Assembly: GCA_954870475.1 (NCBI GenBank)
Contig: OX940949.1
Coordinates: forward strand, 52,421,332-52,485,331
From: Euphrasia confusa
Taxonomy: Eukaryota; Streptophyta; Magnoliopsida; Lamiales; Orobanchaceae
Reading direction: 5' to 3'
DNA: 64,000 nt
Shown here: positions 48,060 to 59,850 of the stretch, in pieces
Position numbering within the stretch: position 1 is the first letter of the stretch
Layout: the number at the start of each line of letters is the position of its first letter
Made by a program: the position numbers and the translations under genes
Notes under the pieces: model-generated
What the model was told of the DNA's origin: nothing
The model's database searches: none
What the model saw: the letters and a program-made list of their open reading frames with translations, nothing else

Positions 48060-49625
48060 CAGTAGAACTCATTAGGGTTTAGGGTTTTATTTAGGGTTTT
48101 AGAATGTAGGGCTTAGGGTTTTAGAATTTAGGGTTGAGGGGTTTAGAGTGAATGAATGGAGTGGATTATGCTATTTGTAGTAGAATTTAGGGTTTAGGGT
48201 TTAGGGTTTAGGGTTTTAGGGTTTTAGAATTTAGGGTTTAGGGTGTAAGTCATGACTAAATAGAGTAGAATATCCATAAAAAAATAGTAGAATTCACACG
48301 TAAATGCAGTAGAATATAGGGTTTTGGGTTTAGGGTTTTTGAATTTTGGGTTTGGGTTTAGAATTTTGGGTTTTGGGTTTTGGGTTTTAGAATTTTGGGT
48401 TTAGGGTTTAGGGTTTAGGGTTTAGAATTTAGGGTTTTGGGTTTTGGGTTTTAGAATTTTGGGTTTGGGGTTTAGGGTTTTGGGTTTAGGGTTTTAGAAT
48501 TTTGGGTTTTGGGTTTTGGGTTTTAGAATTTTGGGTTTAGGGTTTAGGGTTTAGGGTTTAGGGTTTAGGGTTTAGGGTTTAGAATTTAGGGTTTTGGGTT
48601 TTGGGTTTAGAATTTTGGGTTTAGGGTTTAGGGTTTTAGAATTTTGGGTTTAGGGTTTAGAATTTTGGGTTTAGGGTTTAGAATTTAGGGTTTTGGGTTT
48701 TGGGTTTTAGAATTTTGGGTTTAGGGTTTAGGGTTTTAGAATTTTGGGTTTTAGAATTTATGGGTTTAGGGTTTAGGGTTTTAGGGTTTTAGAATTTAGG
48801 GTTTAGGGTTTTGGGTTTTAGAATTCTAAATGGAATAGAATATCCATAATAACATAGTAGAATTCACACGTAAATGCAGTAGAATTTAGACTTTAGGGTT
48901 TATGGTTTAGGTTTTTGGGTTTAGGCTTTTAGGGTTTTGGGTTTTAGAATTTAGGGGTTTAGGGTTTAGGGTTTTAGGGTTTTAGAATTTAGGGTTTATG
49001 GTTTAGGGTTTTAGGGTTTTAGAATTTAGGGTTTAGGGTGTAAGTCATGACTAAATAGAGTAGAATATCCATAAAAAAATAGTAGAATTCACACGTAAAT
49101 GCAGTAGAATCACACGTAAATGCAGTAGAATATAGGGTTTTGGGTTTTGGGTTTTAGAATTTTGGGTTTAGGGTTTTAGAATTTAGGGTTTTAGAATTTA
49201 TGGGTTTAGGGTTTTAGAATTTAGGGTTTTGGGTTTTGGGTTTTAGAATTTTGGGTTTAGGGTTTAGGGTTTTAGAATTTTGGGTAGAATATCCATAATA
49301 ACATAGTAGAATTCACACGTAAATGCAGTAGAATTTAGACTTTAGGGTTTATGGTTTAGGGTTTTGGGTTTAGGCTTTTAGGGTTTTGGGTTTAGGGTTT
49401 TTGGATTTTAGAATTTAGGGTTTATGGTTTAGGGTTTAGGGTTTTGGGTTTAGAATTTTGGGTTTTAGAATTTAGGGGTTTAGGGTTTAGGGTTTTAGAA
49501 TTTATGGTTTAGGGTGTAAGTCATGACTAAATGGAGTAGAATATCCATAAAAACATAGTAGAATTCACACCTAAATGCACTAGAATTCATTATGTTTAGG
49601 GTTTAGGGTAGAATATACTACTAAA
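48060..49625. repeat. Degenerate telomere-like TTTAGGG array inside the MULE
   Basis: About 1.5 kb of TTTAGGG and TTTTGGG words. A perfect run of about seven TTTAGGG units lies near 48537-48588. The array is broken by TTTAGAATTTTGGG variants and by about five copies of a ~65-bp spacer (ATATCCATAA, then TAGTAGAATTCACACGTAAA) near 48260, 48835, 49060, 49290 and 49540. It lies exactly between the 3' ends of the two convergent genes. TTTAGGG is the normal plant telomere repeat. Confidence 0.93.
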
Positions 49626-49888
49626 GAGAGTAGAATTACCAACTAATTCTGTAGAATTTAGTTGTTGACACATTAATTTATTAATCAAGAGAGTAGAATT
49701 CATTTACCAACTCATTAGAATTCACTAAATGGAGTAGATGTTCAAAAGTTCACAATTCACAATTCACACAAGAGAATAGACCTAACCGACTTATCACAAT
49801 CCATAATTCACAGAATTCACAGTTTAGAATACACCTAATTCATCAATTTCAATACTACAATCAACAAGAGCATTTCTCAATCAGCAAA

Positions 49889-52800
49889 TCATAATTCACA
49901 AATCACAACTGCATTTTCTTTGGCCTTTCTTTCTACTTGTTTCTTGACCTCATTCTCCCTCATCATCAGAATGGCTGAACAATATTTTATACGAAGGACT
50001 TTCATGAACTCATCATCCTGTTCAAAAGTAAAACATTATTCTTAAACATTATTTTTAAGAATAATGAATCCACTGCATTTTGTAAGAAATATTCAACAAA
50101 ATTACCTTCTCCTTTAAAAATCCAGTGTTCCAGTCATCTCCTTCGCCTTGATATGTTTCCATATGCCTCATGCAATAAATGCCGCAGTCAGTATTGTTCT
50201 TACTGTTGCGCCATTTCATTTTCAGCATTCGGAGCTGGAAGCTGGCTACATCATCCTTCTTTTTCAGGTTCCTTTTATTTAGATACCCAACAAACTTCAA
50301 CTTCTGAAATCATAACAATAGTATTCATTAGACATCTGAGTACCATGTATGATAAACACAGGAGATTTATTTACTTTTAAAAGTAGAATTCAATAATAAA
50401 TATTCAATAATTAGTTGTGAAACATACCACATCATCTGAAATTTCTCCATATTTTTCAGTTGCTGAGGTTCCTGGTACAAGAGGCTTGTTGTCCATCACC
50501 TCCATTGTACCATTGTTGAAGTTGAAGCAAATCACCCAATAATGTGCTTGATTAAAAACAGGGAAGAATATCTGTAATTCAAAACAGTTCACAATTTTTA
50601 GTTAAAGGCTGTAATTCCTCAAAATAATTAGATAAGCTTCCTTTTTTACCAGATTAGCATCTTCAATGTCGACGTTCAGAAGCTCTGAATCTATTCCTGC
50701 AGCAAACTCCTTTTCTTCTTTTGCATTGATAAGCACTCTCTGTAATTTTTAAATAATATTAGTTTTTGATTCATTTATTACTATCTGATATAAAGTATAT
50801 TACTTACCGTTAATAAGACTGAGAAGAATATCCTTTTAGGCTTGCCAGGTGCTCTTCTCATGTTTTCATAGTTGAGCTTACGACACCATATGTCTATTAC
50901 ATTGCTAACAACCCAAGATTTTGGAAGGAGTGTTTCAAAATCAGATTTGTAACCATACATTTCTTTCTCTTTAAATAGGCACTCCCTGTAGAATTCAGTC
51001 AAATAAACATGAAATTTCAGTTACATAAGCACCATATAACTGTATAATTTGACTTTAAAACAGATTTCTATAAAGGCAGAAGCATATACAAAACATTTAC
51101 CCTTTGTTGTCGTCATTTGTTGGGAGGAAAGCATAATCAGCAATCAGTTGCTCCTTCTTGCTGACAACGTCCACGTGTGTTTTCACTTCTTTCCAGAATG
51201 GTGACCGGAGATTGATCGGAAGATTTCTGAATTTGCGGGTTTTTGTTTTTCGAGTCATGACATCCTCCGATTCATCCTCCGACTCATTCAACAACCTGTT
51301 TCAATAACAAATGGAATATGTTATGTGAATAACCTATTATATTATATTAATTTAAAAAAAATAGTATTTGCACTTACTCTTTGAATTCAAACTCATCAAT
51401 TTTTCGCGTTTTCTTTGCGAAAAATTGTTCAGCCTTTTCAGCAGCCTGTGAATCTTCAGCAGATACCATAAATATTGTATCCTCGACAATCGTATCTTCT
51501 GAAGATTCTTCTGAATCGATACCAGAAATCCCAAGGTTGAAGCTGGGGAAGGTTTGATCCTTTTTCTTCATTTTCCTTGCATTTAGGACATCTTCCACCA
51601 TTTTGTCCATGGCCTCAAACATCTCAGAAGTGAAGTAATCATCATCCAGTGGGTTTAGCTCTACAGCCACGGTGTATGTTTTGAGTGGTGTTGGCTGCAC
51701 TGGTTCCTTTTGGCTTGCATCCAAACTACCCGGCTCCTCCATAGTCGTCTCCAGCTGCTTTTTCTCTTCCTCTTTTTCTTCTTGTTGGTCCTCATTCATC
51801 AGAATCTTCACTAAGGCATTTTTAAGAATGCCAACCATCAGCTCTTCTTTACCCATCTTTTTCAGTGCCGTTAAGCACTCCAGAACTCCATCAGCAATTC
51901 GACCAAGACCCTGTGTCAAATCTGCTGTATATTCCTTGTTTAGTTCAGCTGCAGCACCAGAAGTATTTTTTTGGGGGTCATCAGCATCATGAACAGGGTT
52001 CTCTTGATGGATATCTGGGACATCAGCTGGTTTTTCTTGGGCCCCATCACCTTGTTCTTCATCTTGTTCTCTGGCACGATCATCTTGAGGGTCCATGTTT
52101 TGGGGAACATAATTTGGGGCACCTTGTTGACCCCCAGATGGTCTAGAAAACCTCTTCCAAATCTTCCCAAAACCAAACTTACATTCCAGGCCTAGGGCTT
52201 TGCTATGATTCTTCTCAGCTTTCACTCTTTCAGTTATTTTTTCAAAATCCCAATTCGAGCAAATTGGGAATTGCCTGGATACTGTTCGGGCTTTGAAGAC
52301 AAGTCTGTCCAGGTAGCAAAGCTGAAAGTAATAAACAGAAAACAATACGTCATTGTCAAATTAAGAAGATTTTATCGATTAACTCAGGAGCTTATATTTC
52401 TCAGAATTTATCTAAAATGTTAGAAGAATATTTACCAATAGCAGGGTCACTGGTCCAGTGAATGTAGATTGTGTTCCTAATTTCCATTTCTCTGCTGCAA
52501 GCACAAGCGACTTGATCGTGAAATTGCACCAGTCTAGGTTTTGTATCTGATCAACATTCCTCAGAGAGTACAGGACGTTGTAGTATGCATAGTTGTCTTG
52601 CTTCCCTTTCAACAAGGTGCTGACAACTAATACTACAAAGTCTTGCTTGAATGTGTCTCCACTTTCATTTGTGAGTATCAGTTCATCTGCCATAGTTTGT
52701 GTAGAGGGTCCTCCTGTTTAATGAAAAAAATCATTAGAATTCATTATGTGCAATAGAGAACAGTTTATGAATCAAATATGACTCAATAGTTTACATACCT

Positions 52801-55693
52801 GGTCTTCCACCCCATCGGTCCCTCCAGTCTTTTAGGAATGCCGTGAAACCCTCTTCATCATCTTTTGTTTTCAGTCCTTCATGAATGAACATCATTACAG
52901 AGTCAGTGTATTTGTAGAGCAGAACATAGTAGAACTAAGTGTAACAAACTAAGAAAGTAAAACAAGTAAAAATGAAAATTAAAGTTCAGTTGTTTACCTG
53001 TTGATTCGAGCACTGGCAGGTGGCCATTTGGCAGATCGAAGACCGATACAACGTCATCTTCACTGATATCAATTCTTCCACTTTGTAGAATGATTGAACA
53101 TTCACAAATATCAAAACTTTGAATCAAAAAAGTTGTTAATTCATTTCTATTCATTTTGATGTTCAGATTGAGTAATCCTCCGAAACCTATGTCTCGGACA
53201 GCTTGTCTTTGTTGTTCATTCATAGCTTCAACGACATTGGAGACGTGGATCGGTGCCATTCTAGTCGAAATGTTAGGATTCTTCTTCTTTTCTTCTTTCT
53301 TCTTCTCTTTCACTTCCTTCTTCTGATTTTTCTTTTCTGCCTTCTTCTCCATCTCATTGTCAGAAGTTCTCCTTTTCTTCGGAGCTTTCTCCTCTTCCTT
53401 CTCCTCTTTCTGTTTAAACAAGATTTAATTAAAATGTCAGCATAATTAAGAATGAATTAAGTATCAATCAGAGTTCAATTAAGTATCAACCTTTTTTGTT
53501 AGAAGGTTCTGTGCTGCTTTCTCTTTCTTATCCTTCACCTTGTCAGTCGCATTCTTTTTCTCAGTCTTCTTATTCTTCTCAGTCTGTTTCCTTTTTTCAT
53601 CTTCTTTCTCCTGAAAACAGAGGATTATAATAACAGATATATTTACTAGACAGAAATGAAAATATGAAACATAGCGGATTCCATTATCAAACATCCATTT
53701 TTATCATACCTTCTGCTTTTCAGCTTCTTTTAGAGCTTTCTTCTTGTCCATCTCCATCTCCATTTCATCTTTTTCAAGATCATTCTTCTTATCCTCCTTC
53801 TTTTTCTGCAATTTTCATCAAGATATTTTTTAGTGTATTCATAAGAATCAGAGGAAATTGCATTCTATTAGAAGTTGTTCAATTACCTTTTTCTGGTTCG
53901 CCAATTCATTTGAATCAGCCTTTCTCTTAATTGGAGCCTTTACAGCTAGCAAAATTTCTTCATCCTGTATAATACCATTTTCAGATTAATCTTTTGTTTT
54001 TAAATAATAAATATACAGATAAGGCAATGAAATAATCATGAATGAGTTTACCGATTTTGCAGGAATTTCAGCCTGTCTTCTCGGGCTTCTTCTTACAATC
54101 TGAGTTATTCGAGATTGTTTTTTGGTCTTCTTCTGTCATTATGATTGGAAAAAGGATAATGTATTAGTGTGAGAATATTATAGTTTACTATTATCATAAA
54201 TTAATGCAAGAAGAATTCATAAACTTACAACAGGGGGTGTTGGTTGAATTGGTTCAACCTCTGGATTCTGTAAGACATCTGTTGCAGCAGTTTCAACCAT
54301 CTCTGGTGCAGCAGGTGCATTCTCTGTGATTGTTGGGATGACAGGTTCAACTATCTGATCCTTCTTAGTTTTCTTTTTCTTCTTCTGTTCATTATGATTG
54401 GAAAAAGGATTATGTATTACTGCGATTATATTATACTTTATTATTATTGTAGATGAATTGAGCAGTAATGCAAAGAGAATTCATTAATATAGTAAGTAGA
54501 AACTTACAGGAGCTGGTACACTCTTTGTGGGTATTGGTACCACCGGAGTTTGGAAGACATCTTCTTCATCATCTTGATGTCTTGTTTCAACCAAAGGTCT
54601 TTGTTTTTCCTGTTTATTTCAAAAAGAGTGTTGGATAATTCACTAATAGAGTGCTGGATTAATTTAATATGGAAACAAACCTTCTGAGGACTTATATTTA
54701 AATCAGCTTCTGGGGTGGTTGAACTCACCCTCCTTGGGCTTGTTCTTCTTGTAAGTACATCACCATCTTTTTGTTTCTTATTCTTTTTGTTGTAAACATT
54801 TTTAAAGGACTCCATTTTCTAAAAAGCATATATAAAATTTAATTAGTTTTTCTACATAATTAATCCTCTCCCCCCTTAATTCAAATAAAATAGGCGACCT
54901 TCCCACGTCTCTTTCTTCCAAAGATCAACTTGACCCGTTGACCATTGATTATTGCACGTACTGTTGGTATTTTCCCCATATTCTGTGTTAATAGTGGTTT
55001 TCTATTATGTTAGTATTAAGATATATTGAGTTAACAAATGATTTATTTACCTACTTAAATATCAAAATTCCTAGAAACACAAGAAATTTATTTACTATTT
55101 AAAGTAGAATTCATTAGACATCAGAGTAGATACTAATCAAAACATCAGAGTAGACATCAAAATATTAGTTACAATGTTCAGAGAACATTACCCACTAAAA
55201 TCATCATACCAAATACAGAAGAATTCTTAAGAATTCATAGTAGAATCTAGCATATAACTCAGTTGATGTTACATTGTTTTTCACTTAATTCATGACAGTC
55301 ATGCAAATCACATAACATGCAAAACAGAGGAGAATTGTTCCAAATTACTCACTCAAAACATCATACCAAATACAGAAGAGTTCTTAAGAATTCATAGTAG
55401 AATCTAGCATATAACTCAGTTGATGTTACATTGTTTTTCACTTAATTCATGACAGTCATGCAAATCACAGAACATGCAAAACAGAGGAGAATTGTTCCAA
55501 ATTTAGAGTAGAACTTTACCTGTATTTTTGGAGAACCATGATGTCCTATGGTTCCTTTGGCTAACATATTAATCAACTCCTAATAAAAAAAATCATAAAT
55601 ATAAGAATCAATCAATAAAATTCGTAATATTTTTTAATAGAAACTTACTTTTCGATTTCTATTATGTCTTTCCTGATCTTCTGATGGATTCAT
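49889..55693 (-). CDS. Ulp1-like cysteine protease (peptidase C48) gene of the MULE
   Basis: A multi-exon minus-strand gene. Exon 1 is probably 55649-55693 (MNPSEDQERHNRNRK) and exon 2 55520-55579, joining in phase to an exon starting at 54818. About ten lysine/glutamate-rich exons follow (to ~53290), then a conserved module with FGGLLNLNIKMNRNELTTFL (near 53150), an acidic linker exon (51374-52322), and the C48 peptidase at the end. Catalytic residues are visible: His in QAHYWVICFNF (codon 50542-50544), Asp in MEVMDNKP (50491-50493) and Cys in NTDCGIYCMRH (50184-50186). The stop is at 49889-49891. Ulp1 proteases process or remove SUMO; element-borne versions are widespread in plant MULEs with unknown benefit. 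A possible extra exon lies near 54892-54981 (MGKIPTVRAIINGQRVKLIF). Internal exon boundaries are approximate. Confidence 0.82.
55198..55503. repeat. ~155-bp tandem duplication in a Ulp1-gene intron
   Basis: A unit starting near ATCATACCAAATACAGAAGA is repeated at about 55202-55348 and 55360-55503 with few differences, between inferred exons at 55520 and 54981/54818. Confidence 0.85.
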
Positions 55694-56504
55694 TGCAGAA
55701 AACAACTGAACAAATCACAGTAGAACCTGACAACATATCACATTAGAATTCATAACAAATCACAGTAGAACCTATAAACATATCAAACATTACAGACAAG
55801 TTCAAAAGTCACAGTACAATCTACTCTGTTGAATCAGTTTTGAACAAAGCAAATATAAAGAACAGTTTGTATAGTTTTCAATCAAACATAAGTCTCAAAA
55901 AACCACATACAAATCAGAGTTGATTAAAATCATGTACTACTAAATATATGAGAACTGAACATAACCAAAATCATTAAAACAGATAGGATGAAGAATTCAG
56001 ATGAAGAATTCCATGGTTTACTCATCTATAAAACATGCAATTACACTGAAATTCTATTGTGAAATTGAAATTCGAAAAACTAGGGTTGAACATGCAATTT
56101 GCTGTTTCTATTTCAACATGCACTAGAATCTAGGGTTGAATTTAGGGTTCAACTTACTGAAATTAGGGTTCTGGTGATTCGCGGTGGCTGAATCGGTCAG
56201 ACAGATGGGAGACTCAGGTGCGGTGCTAGGGTGTGAAAATCTTCTGTCGTCGGCGGACTCAGATGCGGCGGACGTTCGAGCGGAGGTACGGAGGTTCGGT
56301 GGCGCGGTGGTTTGCGGTGTTTTCTCTCTGGTGCAGAGGAAGGAGCGGTTTGCGGAGAAGAGAAAGATAGAATGAACTCGATGTTGTTGGGTGTTTTGGG
56401 CTGGAGTCCCGTACGCGCGCGATTTTTTTGGGCCTGTTTTCTTTTATATTTGGGCTGGGGACCATGTAGATGGTATGGGCCCCTACCCCATAGTATATGG
56501 TCTC

Positions 56505-56513
56505 GTTTAATTG
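56505..56513. repeat. 9-bp target-site duplication, right (GTTTAATTG)
   Basis: Matches 44002-44010. The flanking host sequence here is itself a tandem pair of ~43-bp units (GTTTAATTGAGAACCTTTGA at 56505 and 56548). Confidence 0.85.
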
Positions 56514-57735
56514 AGAACCTTTGATATAATGATTTAATTGATTTAAGTAAGTTTAATTGAGAACCTTTGATATAATGATTTAATTGATTTAATTTAATCT
56601 TTGTGACTCTTATGATTCCACTACCCTAGAGGCTACACTATAAATAGTCACATTTTCACCTAAAGGAATTGTTCATTTTCAGGATTAGTACCATACGTAC
56701 AATGATAGACATATATTTATATTATGTATACATCATATTAGTATATTACTCCTTTACATACGTAAATACATAACACCATATACGATAAATTAATAATCTC
56801 TCTAAAATAATAAAATTCACCGGTACTTTAAATTAATAATTTCTCTAAAATAATAAAATTTACCGGTACTTGGGCCTTTGTACGTAAAAAATGAACGAAT
56901 TCTATAAAATAATATAATAATAATTTTTTGAAAAACTCATTTATAAGTTGGAGGTCTCAATAAAATTTTAAATTAATAATTTATAAATATTACAATTATA
57001 AATATTAATTCTCATTTATACTCAACATTTTTGTAATCTTTTTAGTGCATGATGTTCCTTTTATATTCACATAATATTTTATACATTTGATCATTTATTG
57101 ATTGATGTTCCTTTTATATTCACATAATATTTTATACATTTGATCATTTATTGATAATTTTGTGATGCATTTTATATTATAAGAAAACATAATTTGGTAT
57201 TATAAATTAGTTTATTTTTATAAATATAATAGTTAACGTAGTACATTGAATCTACAATAATATACATGAATATATTAATTAGTTGCAATAAAGTTGATAC
57301 ACAAATCTTAATGTAATTATTTTAAATAAATATATTTAAATTTATTAAATTTAAAAATTTTCTCTTTTAATTAATAAAATATTAATTTATTAATATATTA
57401 ATACCTCTTTAAATTAATAAAATTTTACAACTCCGAGAGTATTAATTTATAGAGATTTTACGGTACTATACATATTATGTATATATTGAAATGAAGAAAA
57501 GAGATAGGTCGAATTAATGTATGAATTGAATGAATGATAATTATAATCAAAGTTCGAGTCGAGCATATCTGTGACAAGTACGAATTCTACGATGTTTACT
57601 AGGTAGGGGTCTATACTCTTTCTAGTAATTTTTAAGTTGATGATTACGTACGTGGAATGTGTTTTTGGTGATTGAAACGATATTTTTAAATTATGAAACG
57701 ATGGAATAATAGTTATAAAACCTATGTACCTAATA
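56514..57735. other. AT-rich intergenic region
   Basis: No gene. Small duplications: TAATTTCTCTAAAATAATAA words at 56795-56860, and TGATGTTCCTTTTATATTCA at about 57049-57100 and 57102-57152. Confidence 0.45.
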
Positions 57736-58050
57736 TGGGTCAGTGACCAAAATAATCGGGTCATTCGGCGATCCGGTGTTTTATGTGCGCACCAAATGTG
57801 AAAGTTAAAGTGAAAGTTAAGATGAAAATTAAATGAAAGAATGTTTATGTCGTTTTTAATTGAAAATGATGTTTCGTGTATGTGCAAAATTGGTTTAATA
57901 ATCGTTTGATTGATATAGAATTGTCTTACTGAGCGTTGAACTCACCCTTTCAACACGTTATTTTAAGGCAATGGAGGATAATTCGAGAACACGTTATTTT
58001 CAAGGAATGGAGGATCGAGAGGAAGGACGAGAACATTGTTAAATTTGTTG

Positions 58051-58120
<70 letters not shown>

Positions 58121-58245
58121 TAATTTTTATTCCGCTGCGATATAAATTATTTTTAATTAAATTTTAAGTAATGCCCAAAATGTTTATTTAATAATAGTAT
58201 CTTTAATTTTAAAAATAATTTTCGAAAAACGAGGCGTTACATTTT
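57736..58245 (+). repeat. Dispersed repeat copy B, probable Ty3-gypsy LTR fragment
   Basis: Homologous to 35910-36735 but without the Tourist-like MITE. It contains a long (AT)n run and ends near AACGAGGCGTTACA, typical of an LTR terminus. A small ACACGTTATTTTMARGGAAT duplication lies at about 57952-58000. No coding capacity. Confidence 0.55.
58048..58119. repeat. (AT)n microsatellite
   Basis: More than 30 AT dinucleotides within repeat copy B. Copy A has only a short ATATATAT at the same place, so the run expanded after the copies diverged. Confidence 0.95.
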
Positions 58246-58669
58246 GCATTGTAGCCAACATTTTGCCGAACAAAACAAAAATTTCCTACTGGCAATCTGG
58301 CATAGCCGTAGGGATGGTTACCCAATTGTCCCCTGTATCTATGCCCGTAGGGGAAGCATCCCGTTGGTCCCCTACGGCTATAGCCGTAAGGAACACCTAT
58401 TCCTAATCCCCTACGGGGACAGCCGTAGGGAGACCCCCTACGGTCCAAACCTACGCCGTCTCCTGTAGGCGTCCCCTACGGGGAAGGAGGGCCAGCGCGA
58501 AATGCAGTTCCTCAAGGGCCCTATGACTCACAAAAGCCCGTAGGGGATTTGTTCCCTACGAAGCCGATCCCTACGGCCAAAGCCCGTAGGGGTTACCGTA
58601 GGAAAATTGGTTCCCTACGGCGTTCTCTACGGGAATGGCCGTAGGGATTCGCAATTTTTTTTGTAGTGT
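58246..58669 (+). mobile_element. CACTA (En/Spm) terminus, family B
   Basis: The end reads, on the complement, CACTACAAAAAAAATTGC. About fifteen direct and inverted copies of CCCTACGG or GCCGTAGGG fill the 400 bp before it, a subterminal array different from that of the family A end. The opposite terminus is not in the window. Confidence 0.75.
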
Positions 58670-58734
58670 TAAATTTTTTCGACAAGAAGGATAGTGAGTT
58701 TCACAAATTTAATGATGGATGTGAGTACTAGTAA

Positions 58735-59047
58735 GTGTAAAGATCTTTTATTTTAAACTTAATTTCAGTTTAGTTCAAATCGTTTAAATTCTTTCACAGT
58801 TCAGTTCAGCTCGATTAAATCCGTTTTAAAATAAATTAAAATAAAATAAATAAAAAATAATTCTAATCAATAATTTTAACTATACAATCTAGTTAATGTA
58901 ACAATATTATTAATATTTTTTTAAAAATATTAAATGATTTATAAATATTATTATTATTTTTATAAAAAATCAATTTAGTTCAGTTCAGTTAAGATCGCTT
59001 AAGTTTAATTCAGTTTAAACGGTTTCGTCCAAAAGAACATGTCCTAA
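58735..59047. mobile_element. MITE of the CTGAACTGAA family, reverse orientation
   Basis: TTTAGTTCAAATCG and AGTTCAGTTAAGATCGCTTA ends flank the same AT core as at 20690 and 39290, reversed. The right end, on the complement, is GGACATGTTCTTTTGGACG. Confidence 0.65.
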
Positions 59048-59556
59048 CTACTCTTTTTTTTTTTAAAATCTTAATTTACAAGTATTTTAGGAATGACTTT
59101 TAACAAGGTAAAAGTCACTAAACAAGTGGTTTTTTTCCTCCGTGATCGGTAGCTTGACTTTTGACAGTAGAAAATTATAGTAACTTTTCAATGCAACTTT
59201 TTTTCATTTTTCAAATGTGATCCCAAAAACTCAAGAACATTCCAAGTCTTACATCTTGCACTTTCTCCACTAGTCACACTCAGATGCCGCAGTAGCCAAA
59301 AAAGTCTTGAGAGGGGATATATTCCATATAATAAAGTAGAGTGATGTACAATGTACAATGTAAAAAAAATTAGAAAAGCACCAGTCAAGTCAATTCCGTT
59401 AATGTGCATATAGCACTTCTCAATTCCGTTAATGTGCATATAGCACTTCTCCCAGTGGGTCTCCAAATATCTCCGAGTGGGTCTCCAAATATTATGACGA
59501 AAAAAATTTAATGTTACTTTTTGTCATTTAAAGAAATGCATTAAACTCAAACTGAC
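59048..59556. other. Short intergenic region
   Basis: No gene. A 29-bp unit (CAATTCCGTTAATGTGCATA) is tandemly repeated at about 59392-59449, followed by a CCGAGTGGGTCTCCAAAT-like repeat. Confidence 0.5.
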
Positions 59557-59774
59557 TGTTAGAATGATTCAGTCATCAATTCACTTAATGTCAAATATTA
59601 TGGCATTAATATTTGACCACCACAAATCACGCCATCTCCATTATCCTTGCTGATTATATTTACTTACCTTTAATTTATCCCTAACTCTAGCATAGAATTG
59701 CTCCAGTAATTGTATATATAGACCTCTAGATTATCAATGTACATCAAGGAAAATTCATTCTCTAATTTCCTACA
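59557..59774 (+). mobile_element. 5' LTR of a Ty1-copia element (218 bp)
   Basis: Starts TGTTAGAATGATTCAG and ends TTTCCTACA, with TG...CA termini and a TATA box (TGTATATATAG) at about 59710. It is directly followed by the primer-binding site TGGTATCAGAGC (59775-59786), complementary to initiator tRNA-Met. The matching 3' LTR lies beyond the window, so the exact start is inferred from the TGTTAGAA motif common in plant copia LTRs. Confidence 0.78.
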
Positions 59775-59786
59775 TGGTATCAGAGC
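59775..59786 (+). other. Primer-binding site, tRNA-iMet type
   Basis: TGGTATCAGAGC directly abuts the 5' LTR and is the standard minus-strand primer site of plant copia elements. Confidence 0.85.
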
Positions 59787-59850
59787 ACCAGATATAAATC
59801 CTCTTTCTCTTCTCTTTTTTTTTTTCTCTTTGCTTTCTCTTTCGCCAATC

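Larger units (their letters stand above)
44011..56504. mobile_element. Large autonomous-looking MULE with transposase and Ulp1-like protease
   Basis: A 12.5-kb element between perfect GTTTAATTG duplications. Its first ~49 bp end in TACATGGTCCCC at the left, and the last ~48 bp on the complement end in the same TACATGGTCCCC, so the terminal inverted repeats are short and diverged. Inside are a plus-strand FAR1/MURA-type transposase gene (44949-47891), a 1.5-kb TTTAGGG-like array (48060-49625), and a minus-strand Ulp1-like peptidase gene (49889-55693). Both subterminal regions (44160-44460 and 56160-56380) are GC-rich and probably hold outward-facing promoters for the convergent genes. Plant MULEs carrying Ulp1 genes are known (the Kaonashi elements of Arabidopsis). 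This one appears complete and recent. Confidence 0.9.

Noticed and set aside
48060..49625. A true chromosome end or interstitial telomere from chromosome fusion
   Set aside because: The array is degenerate, mixed with a MULE-specific spacer, and lies inside an element bounded by a 9-bp target duplication.
51672..52195. Plus-strand frames opposite the Ulp1-like gene
   Set aside because: They overlap the long minus-strand linker exon (51374-52322), whose frame is continuous with the conserved module and peptidase.
58209..58468. Gly/Tyr/Pro-rich small proteins
   Set aside because: The repeated codons reflect the CCCTACGG subterminal array of the CACTA end, not a gene.
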